Shown here in pieces: positions 8,133 through 21,200 of a stretch of 64,000 bases of DNA; position 1 is the first letter of the stretch; every line of letters begins with the position of its first letter. The stretch is from Marthasterias glacialis (lineage: Eukaryota > Echinodermata > Asteroidea > Forcipulatida > Asteriidae): contig OU452228.1 in NCBI GenBank assembly GCA_911728455.2, positions 10,988,104-11,052,103 on the forward strand. Reading direction: 5' to 3'. The notes beneath the pieces are model-generated. The model had not been told where the DNA came from. It did no database searches and was given only the letters and a program-made list of their open reading frames with translations. Made by a program: the position numbers and the translations under genes.

Positions 8133-11100
8133 AGAGATCACTCAAGACCTCCCCAGAGATGAGCTTGTTAGAAGACTCAAGGTAAGATCAATTTGTTTCT
8201 GCCTCATACTTAGGCATGTGAGACCTTTACATTGCCTTTCGATGATTTAATTATTTTCTGTGTGACTAAATAATCTATTAAGTGAATGTACAATCAGTAA
8301 ATGTGTGTAGGCAAACGCTCATGTACATGTTGTGCACTAGTGTGTAATTTTCAACACAAATGGAAGTTCTTTAAAAAATAAAATTGTTCCTCGGTCATGC
8401 ACAAGCCTCAAACATGGACTTGTCATGCAGGAGGCTTACAAAAATATGTACAGATACAGGTAAAATCAAGAGTTTTGTTTAAAATATAATGCTCTAGTCA
8501 GCCAGCATGATACAATGCAAGTACATTTTGTCTAGTTCTATGGTATACATGTGTACAATACTGTACATTGTACATGCATGGCAGGTGAAAGTAAACATGG
8601 TAAATGCTTTGTATTTTGCACTTTCAATGTATAATGCTGCAATGGGTTAGGGTAGATATAAAGAAAACAGGTTAGTCTAGTCACTGGTGGACCTTGTAAT
8701 AAGGGTTGACTTAGGCCAGAAAATAAAACATGTACGAAGATGGATATGCTTTATGGTTTTCACAAAATATGGTTTACACAGAATATTTACAGGTAGGCCT
8801 ACACGTACATCTCATTTGTGTGAAACTTGTATCATTCATGCTTGGTTTAGGCTGTCAGGCAGATCAATTTCACCAGACTCCACAAATTGGTTGTGATTTT
8901 TTTTAGGTGCCATATGTAATATGGATTAGATTCTGATGAATTTAGCAAGATTCTGTGCACAACTGATTACAGGGTATAAATGATAATTGTTAAACATTTG
9001 AAATTTGAAAAGAGGAAACAAAAAGTTTAAAATATTGTTTACTGCCTTTCAAAACAAATCGAGAAAAAAAACCCAAAACAACCCCCCCCCCAAGCATTTC
9101 ATTTTGCAAACACAAATATTACAAAATGTTTACTTGTGCACAGATACATTTTATATGTACATGTACATGTACACAAAACATAAGGAGTGTGTACACACAC
9201 GTTTGTACATGTAAAATACATAATTTATAAACATTTCTCTGTCATGAAAGGTAGATGTATCTACTGTCATTGTTGAAGACCTATCTGAAACGGTTGGTCT
9301 GTGTTTTGTATTTTCACCAAAAAATGTTGCCTTCGTAACCTTTTTGCTTTTTCAATTTGGCCTTTGTGCCCTTCCCTTTTGCTTTGGTGCCCATCAAAAT
9401 TTGCACCTATAGAAGGTCAAGGTGGCCTTGCCCTTAAAATGACAAAATTCCAAGCATGTCAAGGCTAATGCCCATTTATTGAAAAAAATGAAATGACTTG
9501 TGTACACCATGTTGTACATGTCTGTTTCAAGGATGGTCATGATGGTGCTTTTGTCTTACTTAGGTGCTTGCTCGTTCCTTCCAAGACATGGAACAGGAAG
9601 AAGAGGCTGGCCAGTATGAGCCCCTAGCTCTTTATCTCATTAGTAACTTCTTCTTCAAGCACACCAGCAAGGATGTCCGACTGCTGGTTGCATGCTGCAT
9701 TGCTGATATCTTCCGTGTCTTTGCCCCAGAAGCACCATACCGAACCGCTGAACAGTTAAGGGTAAGTCATGGGTGTTCTGTGATTACCTGTGATTTTTAT
9801 TTTTTACTTTTACATGTACATGAAATCTCTGAAGCATATCATATATGAATTCAAAGTATTTAAGAGAATAAACCAGCCTGATTATCTCATGTATGATGTC
9901 TACCACTTCTTTCCTAAGAAGAAATTTCTTATGTTATCAATGAAGGAATAATTCTAAATATTTCAGTTTATCTTTTAATTTACTCTTCTCAGTGACTCAA
10001 ATTCAAAGCCAGTGTTGATTTTTTAAAGTTCATGTGTAAATCAAATGATATACTTGTATGAACCCAACATCCATGGTAATCACTCTCTACCATTTACTCT
10101 GTTGATAGGCCCTAAATAATACCAGGGTGCAAAATTAAGAAAAATAGCTGGTTGCCCCAGGGCAACCATGAGCTGAAACTCAGATTGCCCTGAAGAAAGT
10201 TTGGTTGCCCGAAAAATGCAAAAACAAAATTCCTTGAGCTTGCACAATAATACATAATGGTAGGCCTTAATTATAAGGTTGCTCGACGGGCAACCACAAT
10301 CAGCTCAACTGTTGCCCGGATGAATTTTTTGTTGCCCCGGGCAACTGTTAATTTCGCACCCTGAATACCTTTTAAAAATTATAGTAATAATAATACCAGA
10401 GTCTTATATAGCGCACATATCTACCAACAGTCTGGTACTCAAGGCGCTTGTATTATTTTTAAGACCTGTTTTTGAATTGTGAGACCCATTTATGTAGCAC
10501 CTTGAAGGGGTTTGCAGTCACTGCCAGAAACACCTGGGCAAACCCCTTCTCTTAACGATAAGTGTAAGGGATCTTTTACATGCATTACACAATGCATGGG
10601 ACCTACATGTACATGTATGGTCCAAAGGATGAAGCAATAACGGTTAAGTGTCTTGCTTAAGGCCACATGTGTCAAGACCGGGACTCGAACCCACACTCTG
10701 CTGATCAGAAACACCAGAGCTTGAGTCCATTGCACTTGACTGCCCGTCTGGTTTATTCTTATTAGAAGTCCTCCAATGTATTTCATCTTTTGATATCCCG
10801 TGCAGATTATCTTCCAGTTTCTTAACAAGCAGCTGTGGGGTCTGGAGAACGTGGACGGCCCTTCCTGGAAGCGCTACTTCTACCTTTTGGAGAATCTGGC
10901 CATGGTGAAGTCCTATAACATCTGCATGGAGCTGGAGGATTGCAATGAGATCTTTGTGGAACTCTTTAATGTTTTCTTCAGCATTGCAAAGTGAGTTATT
11001 GGTCCAATGGAACCTTTGAGATACCTATCTTTGTTTGACCTTATAAAAAAAGGGGGGAAAGTTATACTTTTAGTTATATTTTTTAGTTTACCTCTTTGAA

Positions 11101-14100
11101 GTTCTTATCTAACTTTTTTTCCCAAGTGAACATCACTCACCCAAGGTGCGTACCTTCATGCTGGATGTCATGTGTCCCCTTATCAGCGAGAATGACGCCG
11201 TGCCCCCTGACCTCCTAGAAGTCATTCTGGCTAATCTCTTGGATTCCAAGAAGGCAGAGAGTCCGCATGCTTTCCAGATGGCCAAGGAGCTGGTCAAAAG
11301 GACGGCTACCAGTATTGAGCCATCTATACAAGCAGTGAGTGTTACAACATGTAGATTGCATTAGGCTTGGGATGGCTTTTTTTAATTGTTTTTATTGCAC
11401 ACATGATCAGATTTATGTACAAAAAGAAAACGTATTGTTGCCACCTTCCATCTTCAAAGTATTTGGTTTGCTTTCCCCTTAACCCAGGTCGTCTTTCCAC
11501 TACGCTTTGCTTTTTTTCAAGTTAATTATACGGTCGAACAAACCCTCAAATTCACACAACTGCCTTAACAAAGTGAACTCAATTTTCATAATATGCATTC
11601 ACTTTGTACTTTGTAATGAACAGTGTGCACAAATCTGTGTGGGTGACGTGTGTGTGTAATATACAAAAATATTATGTGTAGAACAAAAGCGTGTAAGTTA
11701 GTATGTAAATTTATTACCATTATGAATAAGGTTTCATTTTTTGTGTATGATAAAATCTCATGACTTGCATTTTTGTAGGGTCAGTTTTATTTTGCTGTAC
11801 TTTCTGATATGTATGCGATGATGTTGCAGTAGTTTTCTTTGTTTAAATCTGTTTAATGTGTTGAATTATCCCTGCATTCAATTTTTACAATATTTACATT
11901 GCGTGTATTTTTTGTTGTGAACCAGGCAAGATGATTTATTTGTCATTTTGTATTTTACAGGAATACTTGTGTATTTTATTGATCAATAATTACATTTTAA
12001 ATTCCTTGTGCTTTGATCTTTGTGTACTGTACAATTTTAATTTCTGCCATTATTCATTGTTGTAATAATTCTACTTGACCATTGTTTGTTAGTCATATCA
12101 GTGAATTTGGATCACTTTTTGTGTATTAAAATTTAAGTAAAACCCTTTTCTTTGAACTTTGGTACTTTTTTTATTAATGCAAATAAATTATGATGAAAAG
12201 TACATGTTATTGTGCTAATGCCTTAAATATTCCATGTAGTTCTTCAACAATGTTTTGATCTTGGGGAAGACGACTGAGACGGAGTTAGCTAGCAACACCT
12301 ACGAGCTCATCTACCAGCTGAACACCATATCCAGCACACTGCTGCTGTCAGTATTACCACAGCTAGAATTTAAACTCAAGGTAGGGTCTTGAACTATTAT
12401 TTTTGTGTAAATGCACAATAGAAAATGTAGTACTCGTCATCCATTTCAGCTGTATACATTGGAGAAAGTATGTCAAGGCAATGTATTCTGTTGTGGACTA
12501 CATGTACATGTGGCTCTGTTCTGCTCCTCCATTAAATGTTTAAGCATTTAGGCAGGCCTTGATCTTAACCGAGGCCATTGGCCTCATGCCCTGTCGAGTT
12601 GGCCAGCATGCCCATCAGAAAAATTGCACTGTCACTACCAACTTGGCCAGCATGCCCTTGTACAATTTCTTTGATTTGGCCAGCAAAGGTCTGTCCAAAT
12701 TTTTCTTAAGATCGAGGCCTGTTTAGGTGCCTAATTATTTAGATAAGTGCGTCTACTACCTGTTATTTTTTGTTTTAATATAGTTCTTATATAGCGTATT
12801 TCACAATAACGTCTCAATGAGCTATGCCATTGACAATTGAAAAACACGCTACAAAGTCTTGCTTTGCCTGAATGTTTCCTGTTTTTGTTTTAATTGCAAT
12901 TGCATTCCTGATGGCTCAGCATTTAAAGATGTCAGAAAAAGGAAGGTCATGGATTATACATTTACAGCATAAATTATAGACGAAATAATATTATCAGGTG
13001 GACTTTTTTTCGAATTAATATCTAATATTCCCGGTACAATAATTCCATCCTTGATTGAAGAAAAACTTAATTGCACTTTTGATTGACTTGTAGTTGTAAA
13101 TTTCACATGATTATTTTGTGTACAGAGCAATGATGAGAGGGAGCGACTAGCTGTCACCAACCTTCTTGGCCAGATGTTCTCCAACAAAGACTCTGACTTG
13201 GCATCCCAAAACAAACCCTTGTGGAACTGCTTTCTTGGCAGGTAAGGGACTGGATACCAAATATATATTTGTCTTTTTCGCTCTTGTTTTATTTGTTTAA
13301 CTTCTGAAAGACAAAAGATAATGTCCAAGTTACTTCATTAACAAATCTAGATATTATAAGTTATCACACAAGCATGAGTTGAATACGGGAAAGTACAGTG
13401 CTACTGTATATGGGATAAATTTTGGGATACGGGCTAAACTTTTCCGTATTCCACGAGCGCATGTGTGATAAGAAATGTATCTTCCTGTAAACTGGTAGAT
13501 AATACAACTTTGAATGTTATTTCAACGTGCAACATGTAAATTTTAGAGCCTCATTTTGCTCTGTCCATATACGGAGCGTGATGCATGATACTCACAATCC
13601 GCAGAGTGCAATATAGACTACTGGGAGTATGATATGGTTTATTATCACACTCCCGTTGAGCAATCTGAGTGGAGGATTAGTGCGTACCGGTAGATAAAAA
13701 CCTATATTTAACTTCGTTTTCCAATTTCCAACGTTCTTTTTGTAATGGGCACCGACATTGAGACGGGTAACAGTAGCATAGCCTCTGTGAAAATACACGC
13801 CTGAAGGAGGTTTTAGTTGTAACAATTACGAAGTACACTAAACTCTGCGTCTTTATTAATGCATTTACCAATCACAAGTCTTACAAAATGTAAGCTGATA
13901 TCATTTGCAGGCCTTGATCTTAACCGAGGCCATTGGCCTCATGCCCTGTTGAGTTGGCCAACATGCCCTTCAGAAAAAATTGCACTGTCACTACCAACTT
14001 GGCCAGCATGCCATTTCTCTAATTTGGCCAGCAAAGGCCCGCCCCCGTTTTTCTTAAAATCGAGGCCTGCATTTGGATTGCTGCATTTGAGACAGAGTGG

Positions 14101-15298
14101 AAATGTATGCATTACATATGACAGGAAACACAAAAATGGGTTCCACTTTGCATCCATTCAAAAGTGTTTTTTCAACATGTGAATGGACATGAAAGCTGAT
14201 ACTGAAAATACTTTGTGTTGATCCTTTTGTTGTTTTTAGTTTTATTTTAAAATCACCCTCAAAATTTCATCAAAATTGGACGGAAAAATCTATCTGTATT
14301 TTCTGTCCGTTTTTTGAATAAAATTTAAGAGTTATTAGAAAATTTATAATCCTAGTCAACTCAAACTATTCTCAATATAATCCCGCTTGTCCCTTCACAT
14401 GTTGAAACATTTTTGGGTGGTTTCAGATACTTTAAAAAAAGTTACAACCATTGGAAAAACTGTTAAGGTGATGGTTGATAAGTGGCCCCATTTACTGTGT
14501 TCCCTGTCATGTACTGTATGTGTTGCCCTCATTGGCACTGTTACTATGAGGGTGGGGATTATTAGCCTGGTCTTTTTTTAAGCACAATCAGTAACAGGAA
14601 TGGCAATACAATGACTATCCAACAGACCCTCAGCATTGTTCAACTCTGAGTTGACAAAAATTCTCTGATCATAGGCCATGCAGCTTTATTAAACATAACA
14701 TTGTTTAGTGACATATAAACACAACTGTTTACCCAGGTTCAGTGACATCAGCGTGGGTATCCGGACAGCATGTGTCAAGTTTGTATCAGATTTCATCATG
14801 CATCATTCCTACCTCCTTCATGATCTGATAGGTAAGTAACCTGCAGTCTACATCAGAGTCTACTTTTTTTGCTCTCATAGATTTTAGTTTTCTATTAATG
14901 TTGTACATAGCCTGTGGAATCATTCCTGCTTTTCTGTCTGCTGAAGTATATTTTGTACACTTTATTTTTCTATTACAAGGGGTTCAGTTACAAGAAATCT
15001 GTTAAAATGAAACTGGATTAGAATGACTGAGTGGTTAAAGTTCATTTTAATGTGTATTTCATCTCTTAGCTTTAAAAGCTATTTTAACATTGAAGTTGAG
15101 ATCAGTCATGTCATTTAGCAATGTTATTGTTTTGTCTTTTTTTCCAATTTAGAAAAATTACGAGAGCGCGTCCATGACGTCGATGAAGGGGTGAGGCAAG
15201 AGGTGGTATCAGCCATAGCGAAGGCTGCCAAGAAAGACATCACCAATATCAGCGATGAGATGCTAACACTTATCAAAGATCGCACTCTCGATAAGAAA
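8068..15298 (+). CDS. PDS5: PDS5 exons 1-8 (residues 1-401)
   Basis: Exons: 8068-8181, 9564-9761, 10806-10990, 11127-11334, 12240-12380, 13126-13241, 14737-14831, 15153-15298. All have GT donors and AG acceptors; exon 4 uses a less common AAG acceptor after a T/C tract. The start was chosen because [12 protein letters not shown] aligns with the vertebrate N-terminus (TYPPGVKEI) and the ATG has A at -3. The segment covers the N-terminal HEAT repeats. The [12 protein letters not shown] segment that contacts WAPL/sororin-type partners lies in exon 2. [11 protein letters not shown] and [16 protein letters not shown]-like text follow in exons 5-6 almost unchanged from vertebrates. Confidence 0.94.
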
Positions 15299-18200
15299 GT
15301 AAGTCTTGATTTTCTTTTTTTATTAAATCTTGTTGGTAATGAAACCAAATAGTCGTCAAAAGCAACTAGTACTGTAACCCATTGTCCTGAAGATACCTGT
15401 GAAGAGGAGATGATGAAGATTGTTAAGTTTCAAATGTGGGAGAATAATCCCAAATCAGGAGCAGGTAGGAACTGTAAAGCCACTACATATACATGGTCAA
15501 CCGATGTACCTAGCCACCATAGGTTAGCATGAACGCCTCGTTTATAAACCTCCCATGATAGTATTGAGGCACACTGTGTTATGATACATGACTGCCTGGG
15601 TTATCAGCAACGGTGGCCACTGTGATATGTGACCGCTTGCTTAGAAAGTATGCTGGCTAGTCGCATTTATAATATTGAGTGGTACGAGCAATCCAGTGTA
15701 AAACTAATAAATTTTACTGAAAAAAATACTTATTTATCTCTTTATGTTTTTTTTCCCCCCCAGTGGAAAATCCGCAAAGAAGCTGTCTTAGGCCTAGCAC
15801 ACATTTATAAGAAGTGGTTCAACAATGAGGAGTTGTTGAGGTCAGAATACAAGCGTATCATCTGGATTAAAGATAAGGTTCTACATATGTACTACCAGCC
15901 TTGTATTGAAGACAGGTAAGCTGTTAACAACTCTATGTACCCTCACACGTGCACATGTTGTTTTACATGTGTCTGTAACTTGTTTGTAGACTTGAACTAA
16001 AAACCAAATTGGTGTTGAGGAAGCCTTAAAGATAAAACTATCATTGGTTTATGGAAGAGCAAACTCATTCCAATCCTATGTTTCCAATAAGCTAACCTAT
16101 GAAAAATGCTTCCTGAGAAAACACTGCATAATTGCTTATGTATTGTTGTCGGGCATGTTCTAAGTAAGAATGTTCCTGTGGGCATACACCCACAATCCAA
16201 TGGATCACCAGAACATTCCACTGTTAAGACGCGCCCTTATTCCTGGTTTACAACTCGGGAGAAAAATTTACTTTTGGTAGATTAAATTTCTGAAGTGAAA
16301 TAAGAGAGTCACCTGAAATCTTAAACATTCCATTTATCGATTTATGTTTTTTTTTTCTAGGCTGCTTGTGGAGAGGATCTTCACCAGTACACTCGTACCT
16401 TACACTCTGGAGGTGAAGCCACGTATGCAGAGACTGCTACAGCTCTTTGCTACAGTGGACCGCTTTGCTGTCAAGTAAGCTATCTACGTTCAATCATAAC
16501 ATCAATCTCCAGATCTATGCCTGACCTTGATAGATTCAAAACTGCACAACTGAAACAATTGGCACATTTGAGACAATGAGATTCCATTGATCTCAAGGCA
16601 AAGAGAAGACCAGTACTTTTTTCTTATCTTTTTTCATTTTTGATACAGGTTTATGCAGGTCCATTCAAATTTATTTTGTTGCTAAGAATCATATTGCTGT
16701 CTTTTTACATGCAGAGCTCTGATTGAGATGATGAAATGTCAGCACATCGTTCGAGTTCAAGTCCGGGAGCTGATGGAATGTTTCAAGAAAGAAAAAGATG
16801 AGAAGGCCAACTTAATTGATCCTAAGCTGGTCGCCATCTCAAGTAAGTCTTAATTACTTGCCTTATTGATATTCTCCTTCGCTAGTTGGAATCATGTTGT
16901 AGTATTAAAGATGCAGTCTCCTTGCGCGTGTTCACTGAACAGTGTAGTGCTGGGAATCTTTACCTAAGCCAAATCCTTTTTAGCAATATCTGTCTCTTGT
17001 TCTCATTCAGTTTTGATTGTTACAAGTTTTACATTGTAAACGACCAGGGCTTGAATGAATTCACATAAAGCTAAGATTGATCTTAAGATGTGTACAAATC
17101 TTAATTGCTAAGCAAAGTATGATGTCACAATACAAACTACTTTGGTGATATTGACAACTCATCTCAAGATGAATCTTAGTGTTGTGTGAAATTGAGTCTA
17201 ACTGTGGTACTGAGGCAGAAGAGTACAACGTAAACAATGTTTATACAGTGTGGCATTCAAAGTTGTTAGATGGTTTGGACATCATGGTCATTGATCATAG
17301 TTTACTCCATATTTTCTTCATTGTTTCTACATACTTTAAATAAATGATAACATTTAAATTACATTTGCATTCAGTGTCTTCCTGGCCCCCATTTCTTTTA
17401 GATTGTGGGTAAAGATATTTGTAGCTTAGATTTTTCAATCAACTCTGACACCTTTATTGATTGTGTTTTATTTCCAAAGAACATCTACCCGATCCAGCCA
17501 AAGCTGTTGATCATCTCAAGAAACTAGCAGCTGTGCTGGAGGAAGATCTTAAGGTCCGAGCTGCACTGGACAAGCTTGTAGACCCCAAGGTCACCTGTAG
17601 AAGGGCGCTACAGTCAGTTGTAAGTAGTCACACCTTTATGCTTAGAATTTGGTCTAAAAGAGACATAGGATAATTAAGTACTTATTTCTTTAAGCTGCCA
17701 ACCTTTAATAATGCATTGGCTAATCACAACATTGGCTAACAGGTCCAAAAGTGTGGCAAATGTTTGTCTCTTCAAATCCCTTTAGACAAAATACAAAAGC
17801 CAAACTGCTGTTTGGTTGGTTGTGTGTTTTGTATGTGGCGGAAGCAGCGACATCTTTAAGATTGAAACTGCACAGTTTTCCCTCAAACATTTACGGGAGT
17901 GAAGATTTTTTTTCAATTATTATTTTTTTGGGGGCATCTGATTTGATTTCAATCTCCTCCTCCTCCTCCTCCTCCAGGGTGAAGTCATGAAGAAGTTTGG
18001 CACCAGCACAGGCACACAGCAGACACCAGCTTATGATACCATCAAGACCCTGATGGAAAGAACATCCCCACTAGTGGTAGACGCCAACGCAGTCAAGGAG
18101 CTGGTCACCATTGTCTTTGACCATGTGGAGGGCATAGCTGATGACTTTGAAGACCGGGCTGAGGAGCAGACTGAAGTCAGGGGCCTTAAACTACTACAGG

Positions 18201-21200
18201 TGTGTTCTGCCTGCCACTTGTGCAGTTATCTCTGAATTGCAAAATATTTTACAATATGAAATGGGATTAATTAAAAAAACAACAAATAGATAAACATACA
18301 ATAATGCAAATTAATAAACTAGAAACTAAGGTACTGGCATTAACATTTATGCAAATAATCTTTCTATTAAATGAGCTGTGGTTCTGAAAAGAACCGGTAG
18401 TGAAACATTTTCTTAGTTAACTAGATTATATTCCAACCCAAAGTTACTATTCCTTATTACCTACCTAAGCTGTAGACTGACTTTATAGTCAGGAGTAAGA
18501 GTTGTATGGTATTAACAATCAGTGTGTTTATATTTGAATTGCAGATTCTGTCCATGGTGTTTCCCAATGCCTTTAGGAGTGAGAGCTGCTTTACCCAGCT
18601 CATATCCATGCTGAAACACGACGACGACTCCGTGTCTGACGTTGCACTCCAGATCTTCATCAACACTGGAGAGAATCTGGAGAAAGAATTTTCCAACATT
18701 TCATCGTAAGTTTTTTTCAAGTTGCCAGGCATGATAATCTTCCTACTTCAATCTGTTTTCCGATTCTTTTGCCCTCAGAAAAATCATTAAAATTGTTATT
18801 AAATAGCCTGTAAAGTCTATGAAAGCCTATGATATACGTACATAGGTCAGCCCTCGTACTCAATCAAATTTTCCTACATTTTTTGGGGGCCAAATATCAT
18901 GCCTGAGTGCAGTGTTAGAAATGCATATCAGTAATGGTTGTATCTGCACAGTACACATACATGGACATTTCTCTGCACAGTTGTTATGTCATATATAACC
19001 TGTGCAGTTGAATGGTTCCCAACAGTTTAGTTGACTTGTAGAAGGGTTATTGTAGAATAGCAATTACCGAGAGTGTAACCTTTAGGGAGACGTGCCCTTA
19101 GACTTGAAACGTACCCATAGACTTGTTCATAGCCAGATTGTGCACAAAATACCCTTTGACTTTTGATTGTAGAGGTGTACTCTTGTTTTCATTACTGTGA
19201 TAGTAGTGTGGAATTTTTGTTTACTTAACCGTGGAACAATTGAAAACTGTTGTTTTAGTGGAAGCTCCTTCCATGGTTAAATAGAATTTGAACTAAAGAA
19301 ATCAATGTGGTAAGACCTTGTTAAAGGATGTGTTATGTACTCAAATGGTGTAAGATATACCTTATAAAGTATTGAACAATGTGTGAAGAAACTTTTCTAC
19401 ATCTATCTTTATACTTGATATGTTTCTTTAAATATATAATAGCCTGTGGAGCACCTGGAAAACAAATTTGGCCACTTGCATGATTTCGCCTCCAACATGT
19501 CCAATGTCAAAACCTTTATATATTTATACCTTTATATTTGATATATTTTCTTTAAATATATGATAGCCTTGTGGAGCGCCTGGAAAACAAATTTGGCCAC
19601 TGGCATGATTTCACCACCAATGTCAAAACCTTTATACAATGTCAAAATGTCACCAGTGTACATGTACGATTATTATGGTTGAACTGTTGAACGGTTTAGG
19701 ACACCAAAGTGAATGTCAAACATGTGTTCTTACAAAATTCATCAGTTTACAGGAAAACACAAAATCCTTTTCCCAAACCAATTGATTGTTTAATAAAAAT
19801 CTAAGGCATAAATCAAAACCATTGTATTTGAGAACAGTACACATCCTTTAAAGCGAATTTCACCCGACACCCTATAGGTTGTTTTGGATTCCAGTGTAGT
19901 ACAGAACGATTCAACTATTGATCATGTTATCTGATTTCACGCTTATTGTGCAGGTGCCTCTTACCCATCTTGTTAAGCAAAGCTAAGACGGGAACTCCTT
20001 CCCAAGCCAAACATGCCGTCCGCTGCATTAATGCTGTCCTAAGCAAGAACAAAGTGGCTGTCTTCCAGCAGCTGTATGACGTGAGTAGCCAAGAATGTGC
20101 TGACTATTTTGGTGCTACGACCCATTATCGGTTAATTGTTTCATCTTGAATTATGTTTGTGTGTAAGACTTTGCATTACTATGGACTTTTTTCAGGCATG
20201 CTATTCTTCCTACTTACATCTGATTTCTGATTTTTTTTTTTTTTTTTTTTTGCCCTCAGAAAAATCAGGGAAATCATTATTAAATACCCTGAAAAGCCTA
20301 TCAAAACCTGTACCATGTAATGGTCAGCCCTTGTTCTCAATAAAATGTCCCTACTTTTTTCACAAGGGCTAAATATTATCCCTGCTTTTTGGATTATGAT
20401 AAAAAACATTGATATGCTCAACACCATGGTACAGAAGCTTTACTGAATCCATTTAACTTAGCTGATTCCACTAAATTTTGTTGTTGTAGATTTAGGGTTA
20501 CAAAGGGTTAATCGATTATCAATAAAACACCCCCCCCCCCAAAAAAAAAATATGCTTCTCTGTAGGAACTTTTATAGACCAGGATTTGTTTTCACCTACA
20601 CTATTTAGAGCCTCCACAAATGCCTAAATCTGGACCATGAACACCATCTGACTGCCCTGACGGCCGTTGGGGAACTCGCCAAGCTGGTCCCAGAGCAGTT
20701 CTGTCTGAGTATGAAGCCCATGATAGCCAGCTGTATCGTAAAGGGACTCCTGATGCAAGACCAGACTGAAGGGACACCGACTAAGGGCATCTGGTGCCAT
20801 GACAACCAAGTCGCGGAGGAAACACTGGCTAAGGTATGGTTGAACATAGCCAATAAAAGACAGTCAATGACTGGTCAACTTTGCAAATCAAAATGTGCCT
20901 GCGGCCATTCATATTGCTGAAGAGGTTAATATTTGTGCTTACTTTTTGCAAAAAAAGTCCAGTAAAATACTTGCTTTATTGTGTTGCAATGTGCTGGTAC
21001 ATTTATAATGTCCTTTGTATAGTATGTTTCTTCTTGAATTGCATTCCTGATGAAAATGAAAATTACTTCTCCTTTGAGCGTAATACTGTTTCATTGGTTC
21101 CAATAACACTGATTCTTGTGAATTTTAAGTCACAGATAAATATTTTGTTATCATTGTGGATATAAAGTCTCTTATAATAATGTTTGTGCCATTTTGTGTT

